A DNA stretch of 64,000 nucleotides from Cellulomonas persica (GCF_007989825.1 NZ_BJUA01000010.1:111642-175641); one strand, 5' to 3'; counted from the stretch's first letter, positions 1 through 11,879 are shown. Translations and numbers: made by a program. The notes: generated from the letters alone by a model not told the origin.

Positions 1-453
1 CTCGCGGCCTACCTCGTCACCGCGCTGGTGCCGCGGCTGCTCGGTGACGGCGCCGTCCGTCGGTGGGGTCGCGTGCGCGTCGTGCGGGCCGCGTCCCTGA
101 TCGCCGCGGCGGGTCTCGGCCTCGTCGTCGCGGCGCCCGGTGCCGGGCTCGCGCTCGTCGGCTTCGCGGTCGCGGGGGCCGGGCTCGGGCTCGGTGCACC
201 CCTGTGCTTCTCGGCCGCCGGTGCGCTCGACCCGGACAACGCCGACGCGGTCGTCGCGCGGCTCAACGTCTTCAACTACGGCGGCACGCTGCTCGGTGCG
301 GTGCTCGTCGGCATCGTGAGCGGGTTCTCGTCGCTGCGCGTCGGGTTCCTGCTGCCGATCGCGCTCGTCCTGGTCATCACCGCGCTGTCCGGCCGGTTCG
401 CGGCGCACGACGAGGCCGAGGCCGCCCGTCGGGACAAGGAGCTGGTCGCATGA
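1..453 (+). CDS. MFS-type transporter, C-terminal part (5' end outside window)
   Basis: The frame is open from base 1 and ends at a TGA at 451-453, so only the last 150 residues are present. They are mostly hydrophobic and form about four membrane segments separated by short basic loops, with Gly/Ala-rich helices of the kind seen in the C-terminal half of major facilitator permeases. The protein ends in a short charged cytoplasmic tail. The stop overlaps the next start as ATGA, so it is the upstream partner of the PLP enzyme and may export or import that enzyme's substrate. The substrate cannot be read from this fragment, and the MFS assignment itself rests on fold appearance only. Confidence 0.6.
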   Translation, partial: LAAYLVTALVPRLLGDGAVRRWGRVRVVRAASLIAAAGLGLVVAAPGAGLALVGFAVAGAGLGLGAPLCFSAAGALDPDNADAVVARLNVFNYGGTLLGAVLVGIVSGFSSLRVGFLLPIALVLVITALSGRFAAHDEAEAARRDKELVA

Positions 454-1628
454 CGATCGGACGCCGGCTCGACGCCGCCACCGGGCACCTGCCCGCACCG
501 CTCGCCGTGGTCGACCTCGACGCGCTCGAGGCCAACGCCGCCGACCTCGTGACACGCGCCGTCGGCACGCCGATCCGCGTGGCCAGCAAGTCCGTGCGCG
601 TGCGCGCGGTGCTCGAGAAGGTGCTCGCGACCCCCGGGTTCGCGGGCGTCATGGCGTACTCGGTGCGCGAGGCCGTGTGGCTCGCCGGGACCGGCGTGAC
701 CGACGTGCTCGTCGGCTACCCGTCGGTCGACGCCGGCGGCCTCGACGCGCTCGCCGCCGAACCGGTGGCCGCCGCGGCGGTCACGCTCATGGTCGACGAC
801 GTCGCGCAGGCGGAGCTCGCCGCGAAGGCCGCCGCGGCGCACGGCACGACCCTGCGGGTCTGCCTCGACGTCGACGCGTCGCTGCGGGTGGGCCTCGGGC
901 CGCTGCGGGCGCACCTCGGCGTGCGCCGCTCACCCGTGCACACCCCGGCCGAGGCCGAGGCGCTCGCCCGGGCCGTCGCGCAGCGCGAGGGGCTCTCGGT
1001 GCGCGGCGTGATGTTCTACGAGGCGCAGGTCGCGGGCATGCCCGACTCGAGCGCGGCCGTGCGCGCCGTCAAGCGCCTGTCGGTGCGCGACCTCGCGCGC
1101 CGCCGCGGACTCGTCGTCGACGCCGTCAGCCAGGCCGTCGGGCACCGGCTCGACCTGGTGAACTCGGGCGGTTCGGGCTCGGTCGAGACGTCGGTCTCCG
1201 ACCCGACGGTCACCGAGGTCACCGCGGGCTCGGGGCTGTTCGTGCCCACGCTGTTCGACGCGTACCGCTCGTTCGAGCCGCGGCCCGCGGCGTTCTTCGG
1301 GCTGGACGTCGTGCGGATCCCGGCCTCGGGCTACGCGACGACGTTCGGCGGTGGGTACATCGCCTCCGGCCCGCCGACCGCGTCCCGCCAGCCGCGACCG
1401 GTCTGGCCCGCCGGGCTCACGCTCACGCCGCGCGAGGGCGCGGGCGAGGTCCAGACCCCGCTGCGCGTCCGCAGCGGGGCAGACCTGCGCGTCGGCGACC
1501 GGGTGTGGTTCCGGCACGCCAAGTCCGGCGAGGTCATGGAGCGCTTCGCCGACGTCCACCTGGTGCGCGGCGAGGCCGTCGAGGCGACCGTGCCGACGTA
1601 CCGCGGCGAAGGCCGGACGTTCGGCTGA
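450..1628 (+). CDS. Alanine racemase-fold PLP enzyme (amino acid deaminase/aldolase family)
   Basis: 392 residues. It belongs to the fold-type III PLP enzymes related to D-serine dehydratase and D-threonine aldolase (alanine racemase N-terminal barrel). The N-terminus has the barrel signature with the probable PLP lysine at residue 47 in IRVASKSVR. The C-terminal third, from about residue 300, is the metal-binding D-serine-dehydratase-like beta domain. The start ATG overlaps the transporter stop (ATGA), implying translational coupling. Family members deaminate or cleave D- or 3-hydroxy-amino acids; the actual substrate here is unknown. A true alanine racemase is unlikely because the C-terminal domain is of the dehydratase/aldolase kind. 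Confidence 0.8.
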   Translation: MTIGRRLDAATGHLPAPLAVVDLDALEANAADLVTRAVGTPIRVASKSVRVRAVLEKVLATPGFAGVMAYSVREAVWLAGTGVTDVLVGYPSVDAGGLDALAAEPVAAAAVTLMVDDVAQAELAAKAAAAHGTTLRVCLDVDASLRVGLGPLRAHLGVRRSPVHTPAEAEALARAVAQREGLSVRGVMFYEAQVAGMPDSSAAVRAVKRLSVRDLARRRGLVVDAVSQAVGHRLDLVNSGGSGSVETSVSDPTVTEVTAGSGLFVPTLFDAYRSFEPRPAAFFGLDVVRIPASGYATTFGGGYIASGPPTASRQPRPVWPAGLTLTPREGAGEVQTPLRVRSGADLRVGDRVWFRHAKSGEVMERFADVHLVRGEAVEATVPTYRGEGRTFG

Positions 1629-1673
1629 CCCTGCGGTCGGCTCTGCGCGCACGTCCGACGAGGCTCGCGCCGG

Positions 1674-1679
1674 TAGCCT
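1674..1679 (+). promoter_or_regulatory. Candidate -10 box TAGCCT for leaderless cysS
   Basis: TAGCCT lies 7 nt before the GTG start of cysS. There is no Shine-Dalgarno between them, so transcription would begin at or next to the start codon. Confidence 0.5.
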
Positions 1680-1686
1680 TGCCCGC

Positions 1687-3120
1687 GTGAGTCTTCGCCT
1701 GTACGACACCGCCACCCGCACGGTGCGCGACTTCGTCCCCCGGGTCGACGGCGAGGTCGGCATCTACCTGTGCGGTGCGACGGTGCAGGCGCCGCCCCAC
1801 GTCGGCCACGTCCGGTCGGGCGTCGCGTTCGACGTGCTCGTCCGCTGGCTGCGCCGCAAGGGCCTGCGCGTGACGCTCGTGCGCAACGTGACCGACATCG
1901 ACGACAAGATCCTCGCCAAGTCCGCCGAGGCGGGCGTCGAGTGGTGGTCGTGGGCGATGACGAACGAGCGCGCGTTCACCGCCGCGTACGACGCGCTGGG
2001 CGTGCTGCCCCCGACGTACGAGCCGCGCGCGACCGGTCACGTGCCCGCGATGATCGACCTGATGCGCACGCTCGTCGACACCGGGCACGCGTACCAGGCC
2101 GGGCCCGGTGACGTGTACTTCGACGTGCGGTCGTTCAAGGACTACGGCGCCCTCACGCGCCAGCCGGTCGACGACATGGTCCCCGCACCCGACGACGCGC
2201 CCGTCGGCGGCGCGAAGCGCGACGTGCACGACTTCGCGCTGTGGAAGGCGCCCAAGCCGGGCGAGCCCGAGACCGCGTCCTGGGACACGCCGTTCGGGCG
2301 GGGTCGGCCGGGCTGGCACCTCGAGTGCTCCGCGATGGCCGCGCGCTACCTGGGGCCCGAGTTCGACATCCACGGCGGCGGGCTCGACCTGCGCTTCCCG
2401 CACCACGAGAACGAGCTCGCGCAGTCGCGCGCCGCCGGGCAGCCGTTCGCGCGCTACTGGCTGCACAACGGCTGGGTCACGCAGGGCGGCGCGAAGATGA
2501 GCAAGTCGCTCGGCAACGGGCTGCTCGTCGACGTGGTGCTGCGCGACGTGCGGGCCGTCGTGCTGCGCTGGGCGCTCACCGCCGTGCAGTACCGCTCGAT
2601 GCTCGAGTGGACCGACGACACGCTGCGCGAGGCCGAGGCCACGTGGGACCGGCTCGCGGGCTTCGTCGAGCGTGCTGTCGAGCGCACCGGTGAGGTGCCG
2701 GACGAGGACGTCGCGGCCGCGCCCCTGCCCGACGAGTTCGTCGCGGCGATGGACGACGACCTCAACGTGCCCGCCGCGCTCGCGGTCGTGCACGAGACGC
2801 TGCGTGCGGGCAACACCGCGCTCGCGTCCGGTGATCTGCCGGGTGCGCGCGACGCGCTCGTGACCTTGCGTGCGATGCTCGACGTCCTCGGTCTCGACCC
2901 GGGATCGCCGCAGTGGCGTTCCGCGGGCACCGACGAGCGGTACGCGCGCGCGCTCGACGAGCTCGTCGAGGCCCAGCTCGAGGCGCGTGCCGCAGCGCGC
3001 GCCGCGCGTGACTTCGCGACCGCGGACGCGATCCGCGACCGGCTCACCGCAGCCGGTGTCGTGGTCGAGGACTCACCTGCGGGCGCCCGCTGGACGCTCG
3101 CACCCCGATCGGAGGACTGA
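1687..3120 (+). CDS. cysS: Cysteinyl-tRNA synthetase
   Basis: 477 residues. Charges tRNA-Cys with cysteine in the cytoplasm. The zinc-ligand cysteine (C29 in YLCGATV) is followed by the HIGH-like motif HVGHV at 38-42. [11 protein letters not shown] carries the second zinc site, and KMSKS is at 270-274. The C-terminal helical anticodon-binding region is complete. The mycothiol ligase MshC is a shorter paralogue of the same fold, but the length and C-terminal domain here fit a genuine CysRS. The GTG start at 1687 is supported by a TAGCCT box 7 nt upstream. The stop overlaps the next start by one base (TGATG), so it is co-translated with rlmB. Confidence 0.95.
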   Translation: MSLRLYDTATRTVRDFVPRVDGEVGIYLCGATVQAPPHVGHVRSGVAFDVLVRWLRRKGLRVTLVRNVTDIDDKILAKSAEAGVEWWSWAMTNERAFTAAYDALGVLPPTYEPRATGHVPAMIDLMRTLVDTGHAYQAGPGDVYFDVRSFKDYGALTRQPVDDMVPAPDDAPVGGAKRDVHDFALWKAPKPGEPETASWDTPFGRGRPGWHLECSAMAARYLGPEFDIHGGGLDLRFPHHENELAQSRAAGQPFARYWLHNGWVTQGGAKMSKSLGNGLLVDVVLRDVRAVVLRWALTAVQYRSMLEWTDDTLREAEATWDRLAGFVERAVERTGEVPDEDVAAAPLPDEFVAAMDDDLNVPAALAVVHETLRAGNTALASGDLPGARDALVTLRAMLDVLGLDPGSPQWRSAGTDERYARALDELVEAQLEARAAARAARDFATADAIRDRLTAAGVVVEDSPAGARWTLAPRSED

Positions 3121-4109
3121 TGGCCGGCAACTCCTCGCGTCGCGGCGCGACGCGCAAGGGCGGCAAGAAGGGCGCGACCGTCGGCACCGGCGGTCACAGC
3201 CGCAAGGCGCTCGAGGGCAAGGGCCCCACGCCGAAGGCCGAGGACCGCCCGTACCACGTGGCGCACAAGCGCAAGGTCGCCGCGGAACGCCAGGCGCGCG
3301 GCACGTCGGGGCGGCCGGCGTCGTCCGCGTCGCGCTCCGCCGCGGGAAGCAAGGGCGGTCGCAAGTCGTCGACCCACGAGATCGTCTCGGGGCGCAACTC
3401 CGTGCTCGAGGCGCTGCGCACCGGTGTGCCGGTGACGACGCTCTACCTCGCGGCGCGGCTCGAGGCCGACGACCGCACGCGCGAGATCGTCTCGACCGCC
3501 GCGGACGCCGGCTACCCGCTGCTCGAGGTCTCGCGCGCCGAGCTCGACCGGCTCACGGACGGCTCGGTGCACCAGGGCGTCGCGATCCAGGTCCCGCCGT
3601 ACGCCTACGCCGAGGACGAGGACCTGCTGGACGCCGCCGCGCGTGCGGGTGTGCCCGTGCTCGCGGTCGCGCTCGACGGCGTGACCGACCCGCGCAACCT
3701 CGGTGCCGTGCTGCGTTCGGCGGGTGCGTTCGGCGCGCACGGCGTGATCGTGCCCGAGCGTCGCGCTGCGGGCGTCACCGCCGCCGCCTGGAAGGTGTCG
3801 GCCGGTGCCGCGGCGCGCGTGCCCGTCGCGCGCGTCACCAACCTCGCGCGCACGCTGCAGGAGTGGAAGAAGGCCGGCGTGTTCGTCGTCGGTCTCGACG
3901 GGGGCGGTGACGTCGCCGTGGCCGACCTGCCGTACGCGGGCGACCCGCTCGTCGTCGTGGTCGGCTCGGAGGGCAAGGGGATCTCGCGTCTCGTGCGCGA
4001 GCAGTGCGACGCGATCGCGTCGATCCCGATCTCGTCCGACGTCGAGTCGCTCAACGCGGGCGTCGCCGCGGGCATCGCGCTGTACGAGGTCGCCCGGCAC
4101 CGTGCCTGA
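3120..4109 (+). CDS. rlmB: 23S rRNA (guanosine-2'-O-)-methyltransferase RlmB (TrmH family)
   Basis: 329 residues. SpoU/TrmH-class SAM-dependent 2'-O-ribose methylase, expected to modify G2251 of 23S rRNA. The first 80 residues are a Lys/Arg/Gly-rich basic extension likely to be disordered and RNA-binding. The substrate-binding L30e-like domain follows (about 85-160), then the knotted SPOUT catalytic domain with the family motifs TDPRNLGAVLRSA, GSEGKGISRL and VESLNAGVAAGIALYE. It directly follows cysS with a one-base overlap, an arrangement often seen in actinobacteria. The start is fixed by that overlap. Confidence 0.92.
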   Translation: MAGNSSRRGATRKGGKKGATVGTGGHSRKALEGKGPTPKAEDRPYHVAHKRKVAAERQARGTSGRPASSASRSAAGSKGGRKSSTHEIVSGRNSVLEALRTGVPVTTLYLAARLEADDRTREIVSTAADAGYPLLEVSRAELDRLTDGSVHQGVAIQVPPYAYAEDEDLLDAAARAGVPVLAVALDGVTDPRNLGAVLRSAGAFGAHGVIVPERRAAGVTAAAWKVSAGAAARVPVARVTNLARTLQEWKKAGVFVVGLDGGGDVAVADLPYAGDPLVVVVGSEGKGISRLVREQCDAIASIPISSDVESLNAGVAAGIALYEVARHRA

Positions 4110-4965
4110 CCCGGTGGCAGGAGCGCGGGCCCCGGAACCGCCTCGCGGACGTGCGGGGTCCGGTCGGCCGGTGCTCGAGATCGCCGTGCAGGACGTGAGC
4201 GGCGCGGTCGCGGCGGTCCGCGCCGGTGCGCAGCGGCTCGAGCTGTGCACCGCGCTGGCCGCGACGGGCGGCGTCACGCCCGGGATCGGGTTGCTCGAGC
4301 GGGTGCTCGAGGCCGTGCCCGACGTCGGCGTGCACGTGCTCGTCCGGCCGCGCCCCGGTGGCTTCGTGTACGCGCCCGACGAGGTCGACGTCCTGGTCCG
4401 CGAGGTCCGCGCCGTGGTGCGGAGCGGGGCCGCGGGCGTGGTCGTCGGCGCGCTCACCGACGACGGCCGGGTCGACGAGCGCGTCCTGGGGCGCCTCGCG
4501 GACGAGGCGCAGGGCGTCGAGCTGACGTTCCACCGCGCGTTCGACGCGCTCACGCCGGTCGCGCGGCAGGACGTGACGCCGGTGCCGGCCGACGACGCGC
4601 GTCCTCCGGCATCCCGCAGGCGCGGCGCCGCCGTCGACGGGCCGATGCTCGCGGCGGCGCTCGACGTGCTCGCGGCGCACGGGGTCACGCGCGTGCTGAC
4701 CTCGGGCGGCGCGACGCGCGTCGGCAGGGGGCTGCCGCGGATCCGCACGACCGTCGAGCTCGCGGCCGGACGCGTGCAGGTCATGGCCGGCGGTGGCGTG
4801 CAGGTCGCGGAGATCGGGACGATCGTGGCGACGGGGGTCGACGCGGTGCACCTGTCCGCGTCGCGCACGGTCTCGGGCGACGGCGGGCCGGGCGCAGGCT
4901 CGGACGCGAGCTGGACGACGACCGACCCCTACCTCGTCGCCGCGGCCCGCGCCGCGCTCACCTAG
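4102..4965 (+). CDS. cutC: CutC family protein (copper homeostasis family)
   Basis: 287 residues. A TIM-barrel CutC protein, recognisable from LEIAVQDVSGAVAA, AGAQRLELCTALAATGG, VHVLVRPRPGGFVY, LTFHRAFD and LTSGGA. CutC was named for copper tolerance, but its biochemical activity is uncertain. The GTG at 4102 overlaps the end of rlmB by 8 bases. A second in-frame GTG at 4171 would give a protein starting immediately at the conserved VLEIAVQ and has no better ribosome site. I prefer 4102 for coupling, but the first 23 residues look non-conserved. A short Arg/Ala/Pro-rich insertion lies at about 170-185. Confidence 0.8.
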   Translation: MPDPVAGARAPEPPRGRAGSGRPVLEIAVQDVSGAVAAVRAGAQRLELCTALAATGGVTPGIGLLERVLEAVPDVGVHVLVRPRPGGFVYAPDEVDVLVREVRAVVRSGAAGVVVGALTDDGRVDERVLGRLADEAQGVELTFHRAFDALTPVARQDVTPVPADDARPPASRRRGAAVDGPMLAAALDVLAAHGVTRVLTSGGATRVGRGLPRIRTTVELAAGRVQVMAGGGVQVAEIGTIVATGVDAVHLSASRTVSGDGGPGAGSDASWTTTDPYLVAAARAALT

Positions 4966-5057
4966 CCCGGGCCGGACCGTGGGGCTCCCGTCACGCAGGC
5001 CCGTGCCGCGACGGGCGCGCGCGAGCGCCCGGGTGATCGTGCGACGAAGCCCGCCGG

Positions 5058-6347
5058 TCAGCCGATGAGCTGGTCGTCGTCGATCGCCGGGAACGTGTCG
5101 GTCTGGTCGCGCAGGTCGCCCGGCTGGATGCCGAGGATCGACTGCTCGTCGGGCCTGCTCGGCAGGATGTGCTTGACGTAGCTCTTCGCTACCTCGTTCA
5201 GCGGCACGTCGCGGTGCTGCTGCTGCGAGAGGTACCAGCGGTGGTCGAGCAGCTCGTGGAAGATCTGCGCGGGCTCGAGCTTGCCGCGCAGCTCGCGCGG
5301 GATGCTGCGGACCGCGGGCTCGAACACCTCGGTGAGCCAGTCGTGCGCGACGAACGACTCGTCCTCGGCCTGGCGGTCGGTCGCGGCTCGGTACTCGTCG
5401 AGGTCGTTGAGGAGGCGACGCGCCTGGTTCTCGCCGACGTCCAGGCCGGTCAGGCGCATGAGCCGACGCGAGTGGTGGCCGGACTCCACGACCTTCGGCT
5501 GGATGCGCACGGACGTGCCGTCGAGGTCGCTCGTGATGTCGAGCTCACCGACGTCGAAGCCCAGGTCGTTGAGCCGGTCGATGCGCGCCTGCACGCGCCA
5601 GCGCTCGCCGTAGCCGAACGACTCGACCTCGGTCAGCGCGCGCCACAGCTCGCGGTACCGCTCCGCGAGGGCGTTGCCGATCGCGACCGCGTCGACGTCC
5701 TCCTCGAGGAACTCGCCGGCCTGCAGGTCCATGAGCTCACCGATGATGTTGACCCGCGCGACCTCGAGGTCGTACTCGCGCTGGCCGTCGGTCAGGCGCT
5801 CGTGCAGGTCGCCCGTCTCGGCGTCCACGAGGTACGCGGCGAACGTCTCCGCGTCCCGTCGGAACAGCGTGTTCGAGAGCGAGACGTCACCCCAGTAGAA
5901 GCCCGCGAGGTGCAGACGCACGAGCAGCACCGCGAGCGCGTCGATGAGGCGGGTGGCGGTGTCGGGGCGCAGCGACTGGCTGAACAGCGAGCGGTACGGG
6001 AGGGAGAACTGCAGGTGCTGCGTGATGAGCACGGCCTCGAGCGGCTCGCCCTCGGGGGAGCGGCGCCCGGTGATCACGCCGACCGGCTCGACCGACGGCA
6101 CGTCGAGGCGGCGCAGCTGACGCAGCAGCTCGTACTCGCGGTACGCGACCGTCTCGCCGATCTCCTTGATCGCGATGACCCGGCCGGACAGTCGCGCGAA
6201 CCGCACGATGTGCCGGGAGATGCCGCGGGGGAGCGCGGCGAGCGTCTCGGCCGGCCACTCCTCGAGCGGGATGTGCCAGGGCAGGTCCAGCAGCGCCGGG
6301 TCGGGCGTGGCTGCCGTGATCTGCAGGCGCTGCCGGTGGGGGCTCAT
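5058..6347 (-). CDS. DUF4032 domain protein (kinase-like fold)
   Basis: 429 residues. Actinobacterial DUF4032 protein with an N-terminal kinase-like region: the VIAIKEIGE stretch (about residues 57-65) resembles the ATP-lysine strand, and LHLAGFYWGDVSLSNTLF (about 150-167) resembles a lipopolysaccharide-kinase-type catalytic loop with D and N in the usual places. The C-terminal half is the DUF4032 domain proper, acidic and helical. The function is unknown. An ATP-dependent phosphotransferase acting in the cytoplasm is plausible from the catalytic-loop resemblance only. It stands alone on the minus strand, convergent with cutC. Confidence 0.75.
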   Translation of the reverse strand: MSPHRQRLQITAATPDPALLDLPWHIPLEEWPAETLAALPRGISRHIVRFARLSGRVIAIKEIGETVAYREYELLRQLRRLDVPSVEPVGVITGRRSPEGEPLEAVLITQHLQFSLPYRSLFSQSLRPDTATRLIDALAVLLVRLHLAGFYWGDVSLSNTLFRRDAETFAAYLVDAETGDLHERLTDGQREYDLEVARVNIIGELMDLQAGEFLEEDVDAVAIGNALAERYRELWRALTEVESFGYGERWRVQARIDRLNDLGFDVGELDITSDLDGTSVRIQPKVVESGHHSRRLMRLTGLDVGENQARRLLNDLDEYRAATDRQAEDESFVAHDWLTEVFEPAVRSIPRELRGKLEPAQIFHELLDHRWYLSQQQHRDVPLNEVAKSYVKHILPSRPDEQSILGIQPGDLRDQTDTFPAIDDDQLIG

Positions 6348-6501
6348 GGGTCAATCCTGCCAGCGTGGTCGGACGGTCGGTTCGTCGATGTGGCGGACGT
6401 GGCGCGCAGGACCCGTGAAGGGCGCGGCTCGTCCGGTGGACGACGAAGGGGCGGCAGCGGCCCGCAGGCCACCACCGCCCCTCCGGCGTGGAGCAGGTCG
6501 A

Positions 6502-7626
<1,125 letters not shown>

Positions 7627-7838
7627 GGCGCTACCAATCCCTTCACCGGCAGGTACGTGCCGGACGATCCGTTGTGGAGGGTGTTCAGTGTCTTCACTGA
7701 CACAGACCGGTGCGGGAGGACCCGCGCCGGTCTGGGGTCATCCTGCCACACGCTGGTGAGGTGACTCACCGGGAGGTCCCATGCGCTGACCCGACCGAGG
7801 TGCTACGCGTCTCGTCGGCAGGCGGGCCCCGCCCGTCG

Positions 7839-9359
7839 TCAGTACCCGGAGACGGTCAGGCCCGACGACGGCACGAGGAACGAGGCGGGTCCGGCCGACG
7901 GGACGTCGGCGACGAGGCCCGCGTCGAGGACCCAGGGCTGGCGCTCGGACGTGTCCCCGAAGGTCGCCATCCAGCGCTGCGTGCCGTCCTCGAGGTCGTG
8001 CGCGTGCAGGTCGAGCGTCTCGTCGACCGTGATCACGGTCCGCCCGTCGGTCGCGAGCCGGCACGTCGGCCAGCGGCCCGTGAGGTCCGCGTGCCACAGC
8101 GTGCTCCCGTCGCCCGCGTCCAGCGCCAGCAGGTCGTCGTCGGTGCAGACGTACAGCCGACCCCCGAGCAGGAGCGACGAGCGCACGACGAGCTCGCGGG
8201 TCCAGACGACCTGCGCGGTCGCCGTCGAGCGGGCGACGAGCGTGTGTTCCTCGCCCGCGCCGTCGTCCCGGCCCGACGTGAACCACACGACCTGCGGCGC
8301 GCTGCCGTCGTCGACCTGCAACGGGAGTGTCCGGGTGCCCGCGAGGTCCGCGGAGCCCTCGGTCCCGACGAGCGTCAGGTCGTCCGCAGCGGGGACGTCG
8401 CCGGACTCGTCCACGAACACCACCGGGTTCTCGACCACCGCACCTCCGCGGGCCGGTGACGCGGTGGTGGCAGGTGCGCCTCCCTCACGCACGAGCGAGC
8501 CCTCGTCGTCCAGGACCCACCAGTGGTCCTGCACCGACAGCACGACACCGACGGGTCCCGTGCCGATGGGGCTCGCGTGCACGGACGCGGAGTACGTCAT
8601 GCCGTCCCGCTCGACGGGCTCGTCCGCCTCCCACGTCCAGGCGGGCTCGCCCGTCGGGGTGGTCGCCTCGAGCGACCACGTCTCCGCGCCCTCGTCGTCG
8701 CGTTCGGCGGCGGCGGTCACGACGAGGTCGCCCGCGGTCGTCCACGCCTCGGCGACGAGCCCTCGCTCGTCGACGACCGAGCCGTCCGACGTCCGCAGCA
8801 CGACGAGCTGCTCGGGTTCGGTCCGGGGGACGCGGGTGACGCCCGGACCGATCGCGCACGCCACGAGCTCGCCCCAGCGCGCGGTCCCCGGCTCGCCGAG
8901 CGCGCGGCACGACACCTGCGCCGGGACGTCGTCGAGACGCGTGACGGTGGCGGTGGCCGCCGAGAGGGCGACGGTCGTCGACCACGCGCGCTGCGCCGTC
9001 GCGCGGTCGTGGGCAGTGATCGTCGCGGACGACTCGTCGGTGGTCGTGCCCACAGCGACCGGCCCGGCCGGGGACAGCAGCCACGGGTCGACGTCAGGCA
9101 CCTGCGCGAGCGCGACCGGCTCGCTCAGGGGCACCAGGACGCCCGGCACGTGGTCGAACCGCGTCAGGTGCGCGATGCGCCGCTCGTCCAGCACGTGCTG
9201 GCCCCCCGCCGCTGCCGCGACGAGCAGCACCACGCCCAGCGCGAGCCACCACAGCGCACGCCTGCGTCGGGGAGCCTCGTCGCCGGGCGGCGTGCTCCCG
9301 GTCTCGCCCGAGCCGGGTTCGGGCTCGTGCTCGACCAGCTCGACCTCGATGCGCGACAC
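7839..9359 (-). CDS. Membrane-anchored PQQ-like beta-propeller protein
   Basis: 506 residues. A 35-residue cytoplasmic N-terminus rich in Glu and Pro precedes one membrane helix (about 36-53), so the rest should lie outside the membrane. The extracellular part consists of beta-rich repeats with the PQQ-like propeller pattern LLALDAGDGSTLWHADL and TLDLHAHDLEDGTQRW near the C-terminus. Such proteins often act as structural or binding domains rather than quinoprotein enzymes, and no catalytic residues are evident. GTG start at 9359. No ligand can be assigned. Confidence 0.7.
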   Translation of the reverse strand: MSRIEVELVEHEPEPGSGETGSTPPGDEAPRRRRALWWLALGVVLLVAAAAGGQHVLDERRIAHLTRFDHVPGVLVPLSEPVALAQVPDVDPWLLSPAGPVAVGTTTDESSATITAHDRATAQRAWSTTVALSAATATVTRLDDVPAQVSCRALGEPGTARWGELVACAIGPGVTRVPRTEPEQLVVLRTSDGSVVDERGLVAEAWTTAGDLVVTAAAERDDEGAETWSLEATTPTGEPAWTWEADEPVERDGMTYSASVHASPIGTGPVGVVLSVQDHWWVLDDEGSLVREGGAPATTASPARGGAVVENPVVFVDESGDVPAADDLTLVGTEGSADLAGTRTLPLQVDDGSAPQVVWFTSGRDDGAGEEHTLVARSTATAQVVWTRELVVRSSLLLGGRLYVCTDDDLLALDAGDGSTLWHADLTGRWPTCRLATDGRTVITVDETLDLHAHDLEDGTQRWMATFGDTSERQPWVLDAGLVADVPSAGPASFLVPSSGLTVSGY

Positions 9360-9403
9360 GGGTGGATCGTCGCACGCGCGGCCGGCGGCGTCCGGTGCTC
9401 CGG

Positions 9404-10231
9404 TCAGGCGGTCAGGGCCTCGGCCAGGGCCGCGAGGGCGGCGACGAGCTCGTCGGGGTCGGCCGCACGCAGCCGCGCGGACGTCTCGCCGTCACCGACC
9501 TTCACGGCGACGTCGTGCTCGGTGAGCACCGCGAACGCGTGCTCGTCGGTCACGTCGTCGCCCGCGTACACGACGACGCGCGCCCCGAGCTCGTCGCGCA
9601 GCGCGCGCAGCGCCTCGCCCTTGCTCGCGTGCAGCACGGAGATCTCGACCACGTCCTTGCCGTGCAGCACGCCCGAGCCGAGCTCGTCGCCGAGCGCGAG
9701 GGCCTCGCTCTCGGCGCCACGCGCGTCGTCCCGCTCGGCGAGGCGCGTGTGCACGACCACCGCGGTCGGCTTGGTCTCGACCCACACGCCGTCGCGGCCG
9801 CGCGCGACCTGCGACGCCCGGGCACCGAGCTCCGCGAGCCGGTCCGCCTGCTCGTCGCTGAGCTGCACGACGTCGCGGTCGAGACCGTGCCGCGTCACGC
9901 GTGCCCGCTCGGCGCCGTGCGACCCGATCAGGTAGGTGCCCACGGGGACCTCGGCGAGCTCGTGCAGCTCGTGCAGCGCGCGGCCGGACACGAGCGCGAG
10001 GGCCACCCCCGGGGTCGCGACGAGCGTGCGCAGCGGCTCGACGCCCGCGGGCAGGATCCGCGAGAGCGCCGGGTCGTCCTGGAGGGGTGCGAGGGTGCCG
10101 TCGAAGTCGAGCCCGACGAGCAGCGGGCGCGCGCTCGTGTCGTGGGCGAGACGCTCGAACGCGTCCCGGACCGCGCCGGCGCCGGACATGGCCGTGGACG
10201 TCGGTGCCTCGGACGAGCGTGTCTCAGACAT
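9404..10231 (-). CDS. otsB: Trehalose-6-phosphate phosphatase
   Basis: 275 residues. HAD-superfamily phosphatase converting trehalose-6-phosphate to trehalose. Motif I is LDFDGTLAP (about 41-49), with the nucleophilic Asp first. SGR in motif II, and [10 protein letters not shown] near the C-terminus provides the metal-binding acidic motif IV. The first 25 residues are a Thr/Ser/Ala-rich extension. The start overlaps the otsA stop by 8 bases, giving a tight otsA-otsB operon for osmotic and desiccation protection. Confidence 0.93.
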   Translation of the reverse strand: MSETRSSEAPTSTAMSGAGAVRDAFERLAHDTSARPLLVGLDFDGTLAPLQDDPALSRILPAGVEPLRTLVATPGVALALVSGRALHELHELAEVPVGTYLIGSHGAERARVTRHGLDRDVVQLSDEQADRLAELGARASQVARGRDGVWVETKPTAVVVHTRLAERDDARGAESEALALGDELGSGVLHGKDVVEISVLHASKGEALRALRDELGARVVVYAGDDVTDEHAFAVLTEHDVAVKVGDGETSARLRAADPDELVAALAALAEALTA

Positions 10232-11663
10232 GGCTGCTCCGCAGCGGCACGGCGGTCAGCACCGCGAGGAACTCCTGCGACCACGCGTTGACGTCGTGCC
10301 CGAGCACGCGGCGACGCAGGCGGCGCATCCGCTTGCGGGCCTCGCGGGGGTCGAGGTGCGCGGCGTAGGTGATGGCGTCCTTCATGCCGTCGATGTCGTG
10401 CGGGTTCACCAGGATCGCGCCGCTGAGCTCGTCGGCCGCGCCCGTGAACTCGCTCAGCACCAGCGCACCCCGGTCGTCGGACCGGGCCGCGACGTACTCC
10501 TTGGCGACGAGGTTCATGCCGTCGCGCAGCGCGGTCACGAGCATCACGTCGGCCGCGAGGTACAGCGCGGCCATCTCCTCCATCGGGAACGACTGGTGCA
10601 GGTACTGCACGGGCGCGTGGCCCACCTGGCCGTAGTCGCCGTTGATCCGCCCGACCAGCAGCTCGACCTCGTCGCGCAGCTGCGCGTACGCGCCGACGTT
10701 CTCCCGGCTGGGGGAGGCGACCTGCACGAGCGTGGTGTCGCTGGGGGACAGGCGGCCGTCGGCGAGGAGCTCGCCGTACGCCTTGATGCGGTGCCGGATG
10801 CCCTTGGTGTAGTCGAGCCGGTCGACGCCCAGCAGGAGGGTCTTGGGGTCGCCGAGCTCGCGGCGGATCTCCTTGGCACGCAGCTGCACCTCGTCGGTGC
10901 GGGCGAGCGCGTCGAACGCGCCCGAGTCGATCGAGATGGGGAAGGCCGCGGCGCGCACGTGCCGCAGGACGCGGCCGTGCGCGTCGTTGAGCGTGACGAC
11001 CTGCCCGCGCGTGGTCAGGTCGGTGAGCCGGCGGACCACACGGACGAAGTTCGCGGCGTCACCCCCGCGCTGGAAGCCGATGAGGTCCGCGCCGAGCAGC
11101 CCCTCGACGACGGCCCGACGCCACGGCAGCTGCGCGAAGATCTCCAGCGGCGGGAACGGGATGTGGTGGAAGTACCCGATCCGCAGGTCCGGTCGCAGCT
11201 CGCGCAGCAGCTGCGGGACGAGCTGCAGCTGGTAGTCGTGCACCCACACGGTCGCGCCGGGCGCGGCCTGCGCCGCGGCGGCCTCGGCGAACCGCTTGTT
11301 GACCCGCCGGTAGGTCTCCCACCAGTGCCGGTGGAACGTGGGCGGCGCGATGACGTCGTGGTACAGCGGCCACAGCGTGTCGTTCGAGAAGCCCTCGTAG
11401 TAACGCTGGACGTCGACGTCGGACAGCGTGACCGGCACGAGCATCGTGCCGTCGACCTCGAACGGGTCGAGCTCCAGGTCCGGCGAGCCGCCCCAGCCGA
11501 CCCACGCACCGTCGGTCTGGGCCATGACCGGCGCGAGCGCGGTCACCAGGCCGCCGGGGGAGCGGGTCCAGGCGGTCTCCCCCTCGGAGTTCACGGTCAC
11601 GTCGACGGGCAGGCGGTTGGCGACGACGACGAGGTCGTAGCCGTCTTGCGGCACGGCAGGCAC
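10224..11663 (-). CDS. otsA: Trehalose-6-phosphate synthase
   Basis: 479 residues. GT20 glycosyltransferase making trehalose-6-phosphate from a nucleoside-diphosphate glucose and glucose-6-phosphate. N-terminal [55 protein letters not shown] and the C-terminal [13 protein letters not shown] and LSEFTGAA motifs are all present. I chose the GTG at 11663, which follows GGGAG by 5 nt and puts the conserved motif near the N-terminus. The open frame continues upstream to 11915, but that extension is Arg/Pro-rich and crosses the divergent promoter region. Confidence 0.93.
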   Translation of the reverse strand: MPAVPQDGYDLVVVANRLPVDVTVNSEGETAWTRSPGGLVTALAPVMAQTDGAWVGWGGSPDLELDPFEVDGTMLVPVTLSDVDVQRYYEGFSNDTLWPLYHDVIAPPTFHRHWWETYRRVNKRFAEAAAAQAAPGATVWVHDYQLQLVPQLLRELRPDLRIGYFHHIPFPPLEIFAQLPWRRAVVEGLLGADLIGFQRGGDAANFVRVVRRLTDLTTRGQVVTLNDAHGRVLRHVRAAAFPISIDSGAFDALARTDEVQLRAKEIRRELGDPKTLLLGVDRLDYTKGIRHRIKAYGELLADGRLSPSDTTLVQVASPSRENVGAYAQLRDEVELLVGRINGDYGQVGHAPVQYLHQSFPMEEMAALYLAADVMLVTALRDGMNLVAKEYVAARSDDRGALVLSEFTGAADELSGAILVNPHDIDGMKDAITYAAHLDPREARKRMRRLRRRVLGHDVNAWSQEFLAVLTAVPLRSSHV

Positions 11664-11879
11664 TACATCTCCCGGGATTGACTGATTCTTGACCTTAGTC
11701 GCAGCCCCGGCGCCCCGCTGCCCGAGTGTCCGGTTTGGGCATCTCGGTGTCACCTGGCGGCGGCCCGGCACACGCCGTCGCCAGCCCGTCGAGCGGGGCC
11801 GCTGACCGGCGTGGTGGTCCGGGAGGGCGCCGCTCCGGGACGGCCCGCGCGCCTGTTCGCGCGCCCGGTCGCGGCCCCC

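Noticed and set aside
1687..3120. MshC (mycothiol cysteine ligase) instead of CysRS
   Set aside because: The length, C-terminal anticodon-binding region and linkage to rlmB fit cysteinyl-tRNA synthetase.
2454..4868. An 804-codon minus-strand open frame opposite cysS, rlmB and cutC
   Set aside because: Low-complexity Ser/Thr/Arg product, antisense to three clearly assigned genes.
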